Assembly: GCA_018365455.1 (NCBI GenBank)
Contig: JAGZJZ010000034.1
Location: 4,523-68,522 of the forward strand
DNA length: 64,000 nucleotides
Reading direction: 5' to 3'
Origin: Clostridiales bacterium
Lineage (GTDB): Bacteria; Bacillota; Clostridia; Lachnospirales; Lachnospiraceae
Made by a program: the position numbers and the translations under genes. Below the pieces are notes generated by a model. That model was not told the DNA's origin, did not search any database, and worked only from the letters and a program-made list of their open reading frames with translations. Shown here piece by piece: positions 25,608 through 34,549 of this stretch; position 1 is the first letter of the stretch; every line of letters begins with the position of its first letter.

Positions 25608-26138
25608 GTGCTTGCAGATCAGGTAGAAGTTTTGATTGAACAATATGGAACGGACATATACCGGTTTTGTTCCAGGTTATGCAGAAACCGGGCAGATGCG
25701 GAGGATTTGTATCAGAAGACATTTTTAAAAGTTCTGGAACTTTCCATGGAAGTGAAACGGGATGGAAATCCGAAAGCATTTTTATTTTCTGTTACAAATG
25801 GACTGTGGATGAATGAAGTGCGGAAAATGGCAAGGCACAGCCGGATTGCCCCAAGTGTATCCCTGGATGACGACAATGAAAATCTGGCGGCAGACCAGGT
25901 TGATCTGGAAAGTGAAGTTCTGGCACGAATCCGGGACGGGGTGCTGCGAAAGATCATGGAGGAACTGCCGGAGAAGTTTCGGATACCGGTGATTCTCTAT
26001 TATACCTGTGAGGTTTCATTGGAGGAGATCGGAAAGATTATGAAAAAGCCCACGGGTACCATAAAGAGCAGGCTGCATAAAGCCCGCAGCATGATTAAGA
26101 AAAGATTGGAGGAACAGGGATATGACTATGCAGGATGA
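25608..26138 (+). CDS. ECF-type RNA polymerase sigma factor
   Basis: A 176-residue sigma-70 family factor with regions 2 and 4 only. Region 2 includes YRFCSRLCRNRADAEDLYQKTFLKVLE; region 4 includes EKFRIPVILYYTCEVSLEEIGKIMKKPTGTIKSRLHKAR. I chose GTG 25608 because it lies seven bases after AAAGGAGG; a GTG at 25602 is only one base from it. The downstream gene overlaps by 17 bases and encodes a membrane protein, the usual place for an anti-sigma factor. The signal sensed is unknown. Confidence 0.92.
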   Translation: MLADQVEVLIEQYGTDIYRFCSRLCRNRADAEDLYQKTFLKVLELSMEVKRDGNPKAFLFSVTNGLWMNEVRKMARHSRIAPSVSLDDDNENLAADQVDLESEVLARIRDGVLRKIMEELPEKFRIPVILYYTCEVSLEEIGKIMKKPTGTIKSRLHKARSMIKKRLEEQGYDYAG

Positions 26139-26634
26139 TAGACAACAAAGTAATCGAAATCTAAATGATAGAGACCAGGGACAAAGAGCCCAGAATCAAA
26201 GTTACCAGGATCAAAGTTACCAGGATCAAAGTGCCCAGAATCAAAGAGCCCGGAATCCATGTGAACCCCAGTTCAATGACCGTTTGGGTAAAGAAATTAA
26301 AAATGCCATGGCTTCTTCTGAGAAGCCGGATGATAATCTCAATAAAATCCTGATGAGGCAGGTCAGGGAAAAAGAAGCGTATTTAAAATCGGCTGCCGGT
26401 ACCAGAACAATATCACTGTGGTTTCTTCCAATGCTTTTAAATGGACTGCTGTTTGGAATGCTGGCATTTTTGGGGTATTTTTTAATTCCGAACATGTTAC
26501 TGGCAAAGCTGGTTATGAGTGCCTGCATTTATATGGTTCTTGCAGGTGTGGCGCTTACAGCCGCTGGCATGTGGTTTTCTGATTTAAAAGAAAAGATGGT
26601 TCTGGTTCTGGAAAAAGGAGGGAACAAAGCATGA
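26122..26634 (+). CDS. Probable anti-sigma factor, membrane protein with QDQS repeats
   Basis: A 170-residue protein with a Gln/Asn/Asp/Arg-rich N-terminus to about residue 45, which includes tandem SYQDQ units encoded by near-exact DNA repeats at about 26199-26245. A helical segment (residues 50-92) follows, then two transmembrane helices at about 100-122 and 130-150. It has no family signature that I recognise. Overlap with the ECF sigma gene and the cytosol-helix-membrane layout suggest an anti-sigma role; the helical segment could bind the sigma factor. It overlaps the next gene by ATGA at 26631-26634. Confidence 0.65.
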   Translation: MTMQDDRQQSNRNLNDRDQGQRAQNQSYQDQSYQDQSAQNQRARNPCEPQFNDRLGKEIKNAMASSEKPDDNLNKILMRQVREKEAYLKSAAGTRTISLWFLPMLLNGLLFGMLAFLGYFLIPNMLLAKLVMSACIYMVLAGVALTAAGMWFSDLKEKMVLVLEKGGNKA

Positions 26635-27500
26635 ATTCTGATAAAAAGAAAAAGTATATCATCATTGGAATTGTAATTTTAATTGCAGCAATTATACTGC
26701 GGGTGGCAATATGGGGAGTGACAGAAGGGATTGGAACCATCAGTTTGCTTGCGGGCGGCCTCTTGTTTGGCGGGCTTTTATGTGCACTTCTGGTCTATGT
26801 GTGCATCTGCATCTGGATCTATCGGGATTGTATGAAAAGGGGGGAAAATGGACTGCTCTGGATGATCATCGTGTTCATTGCAACCCCGATTTTAGGCTTG
26901 ATTATCTATATGGTTACCAGAGGTGAAAATAGGATTTTATGTAGAAATTGCGGATACCGGATCAGGCAGTCAGCCAGATACTGTGAAAACTGCGGCGAAG
27001 AAAATCAGGGACGTCAGGGGGAAATGGCAGTGGAGCAATCAAGTAAAGGTTTTGGATTTATCATAGCGGCGATCCTCTCAGGAATCCTGATGCTTGTATG
27101 TTTGATTTCTTTCATTGTCCTTGCGTTTACCACGGATGACTTCCTGGATAAAAACACCTGGAACACCGGCATTATCATGGCTTCCATTGAAAATAAATGG
27201 GGCGATGACTGGAATTTAAGCTTTAAATACGCATCTGAGGGATTCCGCAAGAGTGCAAAATTTCGGATTGATGACAATCAGGCAGTGCTGCATGCCCAGG
27301 TCAGCAGTGAAGAAGGTCAGCTGCTTATGCATATTATTCAGGATGAGAGAGAAGAAATCATTGATGTGAGTAATTTAAAGGAGCCTCTGGTGTATCCCCT
27401 TACCGAATACAAGGCAGGAAAGATTCAGGTTGTTCTGGAGATTAACGGGGCTAAAAATGTAAAATCAAAGATTCAAATTGAAAATCCAGGTGACAGCTGA
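26631..27500 (+). CDS. Zinc-ribbon membrane protein, third gene of the ECF operon
   Basis: A 289-residue membrane protein. Residues 6-30, 36-62 and 70-92 are hydrophobic; the third segment with following residues (GLLWMIIVFIATPILGLIIY) resembles the N-terminal domain of cardiolipin synthases (PLDc_N). A zinc ribbon CRNCGY-x11-CENCGEE follows at about residues 104-122. A further transmembrane helix at about 140-165 leads to an extracytoplasmic C-terminal domain of about 115 residues of unknown type. Translational coupling to the anti-sigma-like gene suggests a part in the same envelope-stress circuit, perhaps as sensor. Confidence 0.7.
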   Translation: MNSDKKKKYIIIGIVILIAAIILRVAIWGVTEGIGTISLLAGGLLFGGLLCALLVYVCICIWIYRDCMKRGENGLLWMIIVFIATPILGLIIYMVTRGENRILCRNCGYRIRQSARYCENCGEENQGRQGEMAVEQSSKGFGFIIAAILSGILMLVCLISFIVLAFTTDDFLDKNTWNTGIIMASIENKWGDDWNLSFKYASEGFRKSAKFRIDDNQAVLHAQVSSEEGQLLMHIIQDEREEIIDVSNLKEPLVYPLTEYKAGKIQVVLEINGAKNVKSKIQIENPGDS

Positions 27501-27514
27501 CGGTAATGGAAATC

Positions 27515-27595
27515 TGCCCCGGAAATAGTTCGTACAGTATGGCTTAATTATTTGAGCAAAGCTGTACTGGCTGAATCCGGGGCAGTTAATTTTTA
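27515..27595. terminator. Bidirectional terminator between the ECF operon and the response regulator
   Basis: CTGCCCCGGA (27515-27524) pairs with TCCGGGGCAG (27577-27586), with an inner GTACAG/CTGTAC stem, followed on the plus strand by TTAATTTTT. The minus-strand regulator gene ends at its edge (27593). Confidence 0.75.
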
Positions 27596-29116
27596 ATTTC
27601 TCTTATAACGGTACTGATGCTTAAATTCGGTGGGGCTTAACCCGGTATATTTTTTAAAGATCGAAGAAAAATAAGTGGGATCATTATAGCCGACCAGCCC
27701 GGCGACCTCATATGCCAGGGTTCCCGGATTGATCAGGTATTCCTTTGCCTTTTCGATACGGGTTTTGTTGATATATTCTGTAATCGGCTCGCTATAAGAC
27801 TTGCGGAATGTTCTGCTTAAATGGGAAGGGGATATATGTAAGTTTTCCGCTATATTTTCTAAGGACAGGGATTCGGATAAGTGGCTGTGGATGTACTTGA
27901 TCGTATCTTCCACAATCTTGTTTTGAGAAGCTCCGGTTCCGGTCAGGTGGCTGATGGTGGTATCCAGCATTTCCTGCAAGGAAGTTTCCAGGGTGAAAAT
28001 ATCGTTGGAATTATATATGCCTGTCAGGTATTCGGCTCCGCAGGGCGTAATGCCCCTTTTTAGAGACACCCTGGAGCAGATATAATAAATCTGGGAGCAG
28101 ATATTTTTGGCATCTCTGGATTTCACAAGATTCCTTTTAAATTTAGTAAACAGGTTATGTATGATGTTCCGGGATTCGTCAAAGCTAAACTGATTCAGGG
28201 TGTTTTCAAGGTTGAGCAAATCCATCGAATTTTCAGCGTTAATATCGTATTCATCAGGACTTGCCGTCTGGGTGAAGCGGGCAATATTATTTTCTGTATA
28301 AAAGGTCAGTGAGAGGGCATAAATGGCTTCCGATACGGCTGCACTGAATTCCGCGGCGGTATCATGACAGCGGCTGATCCCAATGGCTGCCTGGCTGGAA
28401 TCCAAAGTATGGGTGATGGCAGCGATCTCGGAACAGTTTTCCAGGATGTAGGCGGGAACCTGGTTACTGCTTTTAGCCAGATAATAGACAACGATAACCA
28501 GGTGGTTGTAGCGGTAACAATATGCTTTCTCCGATAAGATTAATTTTTTAAAAGAAGAAATATCCGGGTTCGGAGGGGTAATCTGGAAGGCAGCAATATA
28601 GTATTGCTCCAGGCATATTCCATACTGGAAGATTCGCTGTTCCAATGAGGGTGACAAAGGAGAGTCTGTCAGTTCCTGCAGCAATTGCTCCTTTAAAAAA
28701 GTCAGATCTTCTTCTGCAGCAGAATTGTTTTTTTTGGACGTGAGCATTTTTTTTTGAGCGGCCTGGACGGCCTCAAATAAATCCTTTTTGTTGGTCGGCT
28801 TTAGAATGAATGCAGAGACATTATAGTGGATGGCTCTTTGGGCATATTCAAAGTCTGCGAATCCGGTCAACAGGATGACCTGTACGTCCGGCATATTCTC
28901 GTATACAAATTTTGCCACCTCCAGCCCGTCTGAGACGGGCATCCGAATATCGGTTATAACAATATCTACGTGGTTTTTCTGAATAAAATCAATCGCTTCG
29001 ATGCCATCACTGGCTGTTCCTGCAACTTCACATCCTATGGATTCCCAGTTCATAAAATTAGAAATGCCTTTTCTCATAGTGGCCTCATCATCCACAATTA
29101 ATAATTGAAATATCAT
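27593..29116 (-). CDS. YesN-type response regulator with AraC DNA-binding domain
   Basis: A 507-residue regulator. The receiver domain (residues 1-120; FQLLIVDDEATMRKGI) has the phospho-Asp in DIVITDIRMP and the conserved Lys in AFILKPTNK. The C-terminal AraC domain (about 405-505) ends FKKYTGLSPTEFKHQY. It is encoded 73 bases downstream of the sensor kinase at 29190, in one minus-strand operon divergent from the carbohydrate locus at 31282, which it probably controls. No terminator between the two genes is seen. Confidence 0.9.
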   Translation of the reverse strand: MIFQLLIVDDEATMRKGISNFMNWESIGCEVAGTASDGIEAIDFIQKNHVDIVITDIRMPVSDGLEVAKFVYENMPDVQVILLTGFADFEYAQRAIHYNVSAFILKPTNKKDLFEAVQAAQKKMLTSKKNNSAAEEDLTFLKEQLLQELTDSPLSPSLEQRIFQYGICLEQYYIAAFQITPPNPDISSFKKLILSEKAYCYRYNHLVIVVYYLAKSSNQVPAYILENCSEIAAITHTLDSSQAAIGISRCHDTAAEFSAAVSEAIYALSLTFYTENNIARFTQTASPDEYDINAENSMDLLNLENTLNQFSFDESRNIIHNLFTKFKRNLVKSRDAKNICSQIYYICSRVSLKRGITPCGAEYLTGIYNSNDIFTLETSLQEMLDTTISHLTGTGASQNKIVEDTIKYIHSHLSESLSLENIAENLHISPSHLSRTFRKSYSEPITEYINKTRIEKAKEYLINPGTLAYEVAGLVGYNDPTYFSSIFKKYTGLSPTEFKHQYRYKRN

Positions 29117-29189
29117 AACTTCGTCTCCTTTTCCCTGCCATAAAATATTGAAAAATCATTTTTCGAATCTTGTCAAAATAAACATTCCG

Positions 29190-30956
29190 CTACAATTTCG
29201 GCAAATCGGTATGAATCGGAATGCGAAAAGATATGGAAGTACATACATTTGGTGTGCTCAGTATATGTAATCTTGCCTCTTCCCCGTATAACAGCTCCAG
29301 GCGCTTATCCAGATTTTTCAATCCGATATGGGTGTGGGAGCCATCGTTTTTGGATGCAATCCGGCGTATATCGGGTACGGTTTCAAATCCAATACCGTTA
29401 TCATTAATGGAAATTTCCATATAACGCTCTGTTTCGATAATATTGATGGATAACTTTCCATTCCCTTTCTTTGGCTCTAGTCCGTGTATAATTGCATTCT
29501 CCACTAAGGGCTGAATACAAAAGCCGGGGATCATACATTTCATCAGCGAATCAGGGACCTGTATATCAAAGGAAATTTTATCTTCAAACCGCATCTGCTG
29601 CAGATAGATATAGAATTTCACGTATTTCATCTCCTGCTCCAGCTGCGTGTATGCAGATTCTTTTGACAGGGTATTGATCCGAAGCAGTTCACCAAGGGAG
29701 ATAATCATATCATAGATCTCTTCATTATCGCTCATCTGGGCTTTCCAGGCGATGGTATTTAATACATTAAACAGGAAATGAGGATCCATCTGGGACTGCA
29801 AAGCCCGGATCTCTGCATTTTTTAACAGCAATTGCTTCTGGAAATTATCGTTATACGAGATATCCAGTTTTTTCAACATTTGATTGAATGCGTTCATCCA
29901 TACCTGAAACTCATAATGCATTTTAAGGGGAGGCAGGCTGTCTTGTCGTCCCTGGGAAATTTCATTGATATGATAGACCATTTTATTAATGGGTCTCGTA
30001 ACGGTCCGGCTCAGAATAACGGCTGTGGTAAGCGCGATCAGGACGATTACGGACATTAAAAGGAGGTATGACTTCAGGGTCTGGTTTAGGTCCCGCATCA
30101 TTAAATGCTTCGGTGCAGCAACGGCAGAGGTGATCTGCAGTCCCTGCAATTCCTGTGCAGCCACAAAATAGGGTTCGCCCGAAAGCGTTAACTCCTGGAA
30201 TGAAACGGTGGAATTCTGTTTATCAATTTGTTGCAGCAGCTGTTCACTCTGTACTTCCATTTCCCCATTGGAAAGTACACTCATTTCATTATTATATAAA
30301 TAGATGAACCATGAGGGATCCAGTCCTTTGGCACAGAACTGAATCCAGTTTACAGGAGCCACATCTACAATAAAAAGCCCGATATGTCTGCCGGTATTGC
30401 TGCTGAATATATTTCTGGCGAAAAAGATACTTTTATATTCGGAATAAAGCGACATGCAGATCAATCCGGGGTCTGTCGGGTCTATATTATCCAGCAGTCT
30501 CTGATTCAGGTCGAGATCCCGCTCTGAGCCGCCGGAGGTGGGGATATAAAATTCCGTACCGTCATCGCTATAGATGTGTATCCCGTTTATAAAATTTTTA
30601 CTGGACAGCGAGGTGCTGTAGTAGGTGTGGGACATCTGTTTTTCAATACTGATTTTGCTGTCATTCGTTACCGAATTATAGTTGATGGATTCCAGTGTAT
30701 TTGAAATCATTGAATTAGACAGAAACATGGGAATGATGGAATCCAATGCATCGATCTGTTCGCTGATCTGCTGGTTAACCTGGCTGAGCTGGGCAGTTAT
30801 GGACTGCTCATATTCGTTTATCAATATATAGGACGTTTCCTTATAGAAGAAGGAAATGGACAACACCAGTATTACAGTAACAATCAGTGAAATGACAACG
30901 GTGATAAATGTACGAAGAGATAAGGTCTTGCGGGTATCAGTAACTTCTTTGGACAT
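29190..30956 (-). CDS. YesM-type sensor histidine kinase
   Basis: A 588-residue membrane kinase with transmembrane helices at about residues 14-36 and 291-313, and an extracellular sensor region between them. HAMP follows (TVTRPINKMVYHINEI), then SQMDPHFLFNVLNTIAW carrying the phospho-accepting His near residue 395, then an ATPase domain with QPLVENAIIHGLEPKKGNG. It shares architecture with the kinase at 5016 but differs in the sensor region. Its promoter is at 31090-31062 and the mRNA leader should contain the palindromic element 30999-31055. It probably senses an extracellular carbohydrate and regulates 31282-45727. Confidence 0.9.
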   Translation of the reverse strand: MSKEVTDTRKTLSLRTFITVVISLIVTVILVLSISFFYKETSYILINEYEQSITAQLSQVNQQISEQIDALDSIIPMFLSNSMISNTLESINYNSVTNDSKISIEKQMSHTYYSTSLSSKNFINGIHIYSDDGTEFYIPTSGGSERDLDLNQRLLDNIDPTDPGLICMSLYSEYKSIFFARNIFSSNTGRHIGLFIVDVAPVNWIQFCAKGLDPSWFIYLYNNEMSVLSNGEMEVQSEQLLQQIDKQNSTVSFQELTLSGEPYFVAAQELQGLQITSAVAAPKHLMMRDLNQTLKSYLLLMSVIVLIALTTAVILSRTVTRPINKMVYHINEISQGRQDSLPPLKMHYEFQVWMNAFNQMLKKLDISYNDNFQKQLLLKNAEIRALQSQMDPHFLFNVLNTIAWKAQMSDNEEIYDMIISLGELLRINTLSKESAYTQLEQEMKYVKFYIYLQQMRFEDKISFDIQVPDSLMKCMIPGFCIQPLVENAIIHGLEPKKGNGKLSINIIETERYMEISINDNGIGFETVPDIRRIASKNDGSHTHIGLKNLDKRLELLYGEEARLHILSTPNVCTSISFRIPIHTDLPKL

Positions 30957-30998
30957 ATGGCATCTCCTTAAAAAGTATTATGCAGATTCGATGATAAT

Positions 30999-31055
30999 AG
31001 AGCCTGTTTGAAATTGTAACCCAAAGCTTCCAGAAAGCAATTTCAAACACGCTCT
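30999..31055. repeat. AGAGCGTG-type palindromic element, copy 3
   Basis: Arms of 18 bp with a single mismatch (30999-31016 and 31038-31055) carry the AGAGC-GTTTGAAATTG core. The inner sequence from 31025 (AGCTTCCAGAAAGCA) matches copy 1. The predicted start of the kinase transcript falls at the edge of this element, so the minus-strand mRNA would begin with the hairpin. Confidence 0.7.
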
Positions 31056-31061
31056 AAAGGG

Positions 31062-31090
31062 ATTATGCCATATTTATAGGTTGGTATCAA
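31062..31090 (-). promoter_or_regulatory. Promoter for the sensor kinase/regulator operon
   Basis: On the minus strand TTGATA (31090-31085), a 17-bp spacer and CATAAT (31067-31062) lie 106 bases upstream of the kinase start. The rest of the 30957-31281 gap holds the palindrome and the divergent plus-strand promoter. Confidence 0.65.
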
Positions 31091-31223
31091 TAAATTTCAG
31101 AAGGATGACCGGATATTTAAAGAAAAGGTCAAAATTTTCATAGTTTTTGTCTGAAATTAAAACTGTGAAAAAAATTTGAGCCCAAAGGGATCTGAAAGTC
31201 CAAGCCATGAATCTTATATTTTA

Positions 31224-31252
31224 TTCACGAATGGTCAATTTAAAGTTATAAT
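31224..31252 (+). promoter_or_regulatory. Promoter for the carbohydrate operon
   Basis: TTCACG (31224-31229), a 17-bp spacer and TATAAT (31247-31252) lie 29 bases upstream of the start codon at 31282. The -35 is weak while the -10 is perfect, which suits an activator-dependent promoter. Confidence 0.6.
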
Positions 31253-31281
31253 TTAGCCATAAGATGACAAGGAGGATTTAT

Positions 31282-32712
31282 ATGAAAAGAAAATTGACAA
31301 AAAGAGCGATTGCTACAGCATTGGCAGGTATTATGGTTTTAGGACTTACTGCATGTGGAGGAAATAGTGAAACTGCCGGAAAAGCAAGTGAGAAGGCAAC
31401 AGATGCCCAGGCGACAGATGCCCAGACAACAGATGGCAAAACAACGGAGGAACAGTCTTCAGAAGCGGGCGGTGCGGCAGCCGCAGAAGATGGAAAAAAA
31501 GTAGAGTTAAATGTAATCAATTATCATGTTGGTACGGATTATGCGGCAGAATACTATACATATCTGTTTGAGGAATTTAAAAAGACCGATGCCGGTAAAA
31601 ATGTGGAGTTTAATTTTGAAGAAATCCCTACAACCGATGCTTATAATCAGAAAATTAAGCTGCTGATATCCAGCGGTGACCTTCCGGATATCGTATTTAA
31701 CGGAGGAAATAATATCACGGAGCTGGCAGCAAAATCAGGAAAAGTTACCGATTTAACACCTTATTTTGAGGCTGATCCTGAATGGAAGGCACTGTTTGAT
31801 GAAACATCCCTGAAGTTTAATACAGTAGACGGCAAAATCTACGGAGTGCCGGTTTCAAAAGAAATCTCTTACATCTATTATAATAAGGAATTATTTGAGC
31901 AGGCAGGAGTTGAGGTTCCAGAAACTTCATTTGCAAACTGGGATGAGTTCTTTAAAGCCTGTGACAAATTAAAAGAAGCTGGCATTACGCCTCTTGGCAT
32001 GGATACGGCAGACAGCGGATGGCTTACGAACCTCTGGATGAGCGCTTTGATCGGCACAGACGGTGACGCAGGAAATAAGTGGATGAATACACTTTACCCC
32101 ACAGATTTCAATACACCGGAAGTAGAAAAAGCGGCAGAAAACATCCAAAAAATGTTCGAAAATTACACAACAGCCGATGCGATAGGTGGAAAATATGATC
32201 CCATGGCAACTCATTTCTTCAATGGAGAAGTTGCAATGTTCCCCAATGGTCCGTGGATGATTCCTGACTTTTCCCAGACGGAAAAGGCACCGGAAGGATT
32301 CTATGACAAAGTTGGAATTATGCTGATGCCGGGAGACGGAATGGAAATGGTTCCAACACCCGGAGATATGGTGGGAGCAAAGGACAAGGATAAAATTGAA
32401 GCTGCAGTAGCATTTTTGAAGTTTGAAACAAGTCCTGAAAATCAGATTAAAGCACTGGAGATGACGGGACTTCAGCCGGTATCCAACAATCTGGACATTC
32501 CTTCTGATTTAAGCGAAAAAGATCCACTGATGGCTCAGGTTCTGGAGATTCAGAATAAAGCAAAGTTAACATATGGGCAGAACCAGGCATATTGGTATCA
32601 GAATGCAATCGATACATTTTCTACAGAACTGCCGGAACTGGCATATGGCAATATTACACCAAAAGAATTCTGTCAAAAATTGTCTGATTCTGCAGCTAAA
32701 AATCAGGAATAG
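31282..32712 (+). CDS. Extracellular solute-binding lipoprotein, CUT1 family
   Basis: A 476-residue lipoprotein. ATG 31282 follows AAGGAGG by five bases; an ATG six codons upstream overlaps that site. The signal peptide ends in LTAC. A linker with repeated ATDAQ units (about residues 35-50) precedes a family 1 binding domain. It should deliver a di- or oligosaccharide to the permeases at 32812 and 33700. The presence of a cytoplasmic GH65 phosphorylase in the same operon points to an alpha-linked disaccharide. A hairpin at 32748 separates it from the permease genes. Confidence 0.9.
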   Translation: MKRKLTKRAIATALAGIMVLGLTACGGNSETAGKASEKATDAQATDAQTTDGKTTEEQSSEAGGAAAAEDGKKVELNVINYHVGTDYAAEYYTYLFEEFKKTDAGKNVEFNFEEIPTTDAYNQKIKLLISSGDLPDIVFNGGNNITELAAKSGKVTDLTPYFEADPEWKALFDETSLKFNTVDGKIYGVPVSKEISYIYYNKELFEQAGVEVPETSFANWDEFFKACDKLKEAGITPLGMDTADSGWLTNLWMSALIGTDGDAGNKWMNTLYPTDFNTPEVEKAAENIQKMFENYTTADAIGGKYDPMATHFFNGEVAMFPNGPWMIPDFSQTEKAPEGFYDKVGIMLMPGDGMEMVPTPGDMVGAKDKDKIEAAVAFLKFETSPENQIKALEMTGLQPVSNNLDIPSDLSEKDPLMAQVLEIQNKAKLTYGQNQAYWYQNAIDTFSTELPELAYGNITPKEFCQKLSDSAAKNQE

Positions 32713-32747
32713 AATAGAGCGTGTCTATAGACGCGTTCTGAGATAAA

Positions 32748-32787
32748 AATTGGATTCGCAGGCACAAACTTGCGGATCTAATTTTTT
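32748..32787 (+). terminator. Partial terminator after the binding-protein gene
   Basis: An imperfect stem (ATTGGATTCGCAGG with ACTTGCGGATCTAAT) runs into TTTTTT. A further small palindrome, AGAGCGTGTC-TATA-GACGCGTTCT, precedes it at 32716-32739. The arrangement mirrors that after the other CUT1 binding protein (9968). Confidence 0.6.
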
Positions 32788-32811
32788 AAAGAGAGATGAA
32801 AGGGTGTTGAA

Positions 32812-33699
32812 ATGAAAGTTAAAAATAAGAAGTTATGGATCGTAATGTTTACGCTGCCCTGTATGGCCTTGTTTGCCCTGGTGTATGCAGCGCCTATTGT
32901 TACCGTAGTTTATACCTCGCTTTGTGATTATACTACTTTTTCGGGTCCGGTTTTTACCGGCTTGAAAAATTTCCTGGCGATCTTTCAGGATGAAACTTTT
33001 TTAGCAGCGATTAAAAATACGCTGGTGTGGGTGCTCCTGCAGTCCACCTTCCATGTCTGCCTGGGATTGCTTATGGCGCTGGTTTTAAGGCGGAAACCGA
33101 AAGGATGGAAAATAGTGCGGACCGCATATATGATCCCCAATATTATACCAACGGCAGCAACAGGAGTTATGTTTACCTTATTGCTGAATCCCTCCTTTGG
33201 TGTGGTGAAGCCCATTTTCGAGGCACTTGGATTCAATGCCTCTCAGGTACCGAACCTGTTTGGAAATTCCAAATATGCATTTTGGACCGTAACACTTACC
33301 TGGATGCTCTATGCGGGTTTTAATACCATTATATTCTTAGCAGAGATGGGAGCTATTGACAAAGAAATATACGAGGCGGCAAGAGTAGACGGAGCAAAGC
33401 CCTGGCAGGTAGACCGCTTTATCACCCTGCCCCTTATGAAAAATATATTTGGCACCTGTGTTATACTGGCATCCGTTGCAATGGTATCTCAGTTTGATAT
33501 CATCTATGTGACCACGAAGGGCGGCCCCGGAACCACCACTTTAAACCTGCCCATGTTCTTGTACAAAGCGGCTACCCTGGAGAATAACTACGGAAAAGCC
33601 AATGCTGTCGGGGTGGTACAGATTGTGCTGGGCCTGGTATTAGTCATTCTGATTCAACAGCTGTTCCGGGATAAAAAAGAGATAAGGGAGGGGAAATAA
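32812..33699 (+). CDS. Sugar ABC transporter permease, CUT1 MalF-type
   Basis: A 295-residue, six-helix permease with the EAA loop YEAARVDGAKPWQVDRFITLPLM. Start ATG after AAAGG. The next permease begins on the base after its stop codon, so the two are translationally coupled. It works with the binding protein at 31282 and an unlinked ATPase. Confidence 0.9.
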   Translation: MKVKNKKLWIVMFTLPCMALFALVYAAPIVTVVYTSLCDYTTFSGPVFTGLKNFLAIFQDETFLAAIKNTLVWVLLQSTFHVCLGLLMALVLRRKPKGWKIVRTAYMIPNIIPTAATGVMFTLLLNPSFGVVKPIFEALGFNASQVPNLFGNSKYAFWTVTLTWMLYAGFNTIIFLAEMGAIDKEIYEAARVDGAKPWQVDRFITLPLMKNIFGTCVILASVAMVSQFDIIYVTTKGGPGTTTLNLPMFLYKAATLENNYGKANAVGVVQIVLGLVLVILIQQLFRDKKEIREGK

Positions 33700-34542
33700 T
33701 TGAAGAAAACATCAAAAGTATCCATAGTCTGTGCAGTCATTGCAAAATATTTATTCTTAATATTCTTTGTATTTATTGCAGTAGGTCCGATTGTATGGGC
33801 ATTTATCAGTTCTTTTAAGAGCTATTCAGAGATCAATTCCTCTGCATTGTCCTGGCCGTCCACTTTTAATCTGGATAACTATAAAGCGGCTTTTAAATAC
33901 GCTCCCATAGCCAAGTATTTTATGAACAGTGTCATTATCGTAGGCTGCAGCGTGTTAGTCACTCTGGCATTCGTTGCTATGTGTGCCTATATTATCTCCC
34001 GGTTTGAGTTCAAATTAAAGCCGCTGATCGTGCTGTTAATTTCGGCATCCTTAATGCTTCCGGCACAGGCTATTTCACAGCCCTTATTCTCAATCTTTCA
34101 GAAGCTGGGGATTTTCGATACAAAGATCGGGCTGGTCATTGTCTACTCCGCTATGGGGATACCCATGTCATTCTTTGTTATGACAAGCTATTATAAAACC
34201 ATTTCCATGGCACTGGAGGAATCGGCTTATATTGACGGCGCCACCTTCTTGCAGACCTTTTGGCATATTATCCTGCCTCTGGCAAAGCCGGGGCTGGTAA
34301 CCATAGCACTTTTACAGTTTATCAATACCTGGAATGAGTTTTACTTTGCTTTAATGCTTACAAGCGGGGACACTGCCCGGACGATACCAATTGCATTGAA
34401 TTACTACATGGGGACCTTTGCCAATAATTATTCCGCTCTTTTTGCGGCGGTGGTAATGACCGTATTGCCTACAATTGCAGTATTTATCATTTTACAGAGA
34501 CAGGTAATGGAAAGTTTAACCGCAGGTGCGGTGAAAGGATAA
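33700..34542 (+). CDS. Sugar ABC transporter permease, CUT1 MalG-type
   Basis: A 280-residue, six-helix permease with the EAA loop LEESAYIDGATFLQTFWHIILPLAKP and the family C-terminus ESLTAGAVKG. It starts with TTG directly after the upstream stop; GGGAGGGG at about 33686-33693 supports this start. It pairs with the 32812 permease. The GH65 gene begins seven bases after its stop, tying import to intracellular breakdown. Confidence 0.9.
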   Translation: MKKTSKVSIVCAVIAKYLFLIFFVFIAVGPIVWAFISSFKSYSEINSSALSWPSTFNLDNYKAAFKYAPIAKYFMNSVIIVGCSVLVTLAFVAMCAYIISRFEFKLKPLIVLLISASLMLPAQAISQPLFSIFQKLGIFDTKIGLVIVYSAMGIPMSFFVMTSYYKTISMALEESAYIDGATFLQTFWHIILPLAKPGLVTIALLQFINTWNEFYFALMLTSGDTARTIPIALNYYMGTFANNYSALFAAVVMTVLPTIAVFIILQRQVMESLTAGAVKG

Positions 34543-34549
34543 TCACAGG

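Noticed and set aside
30999..31055. Insertion-sequence terminal repeats or an intrinsic terminator
   Set aside because: No transposase nearby, no T-run on either side, and related copies are short and gene-leader-associated. I kept it as a dispersed repeat.
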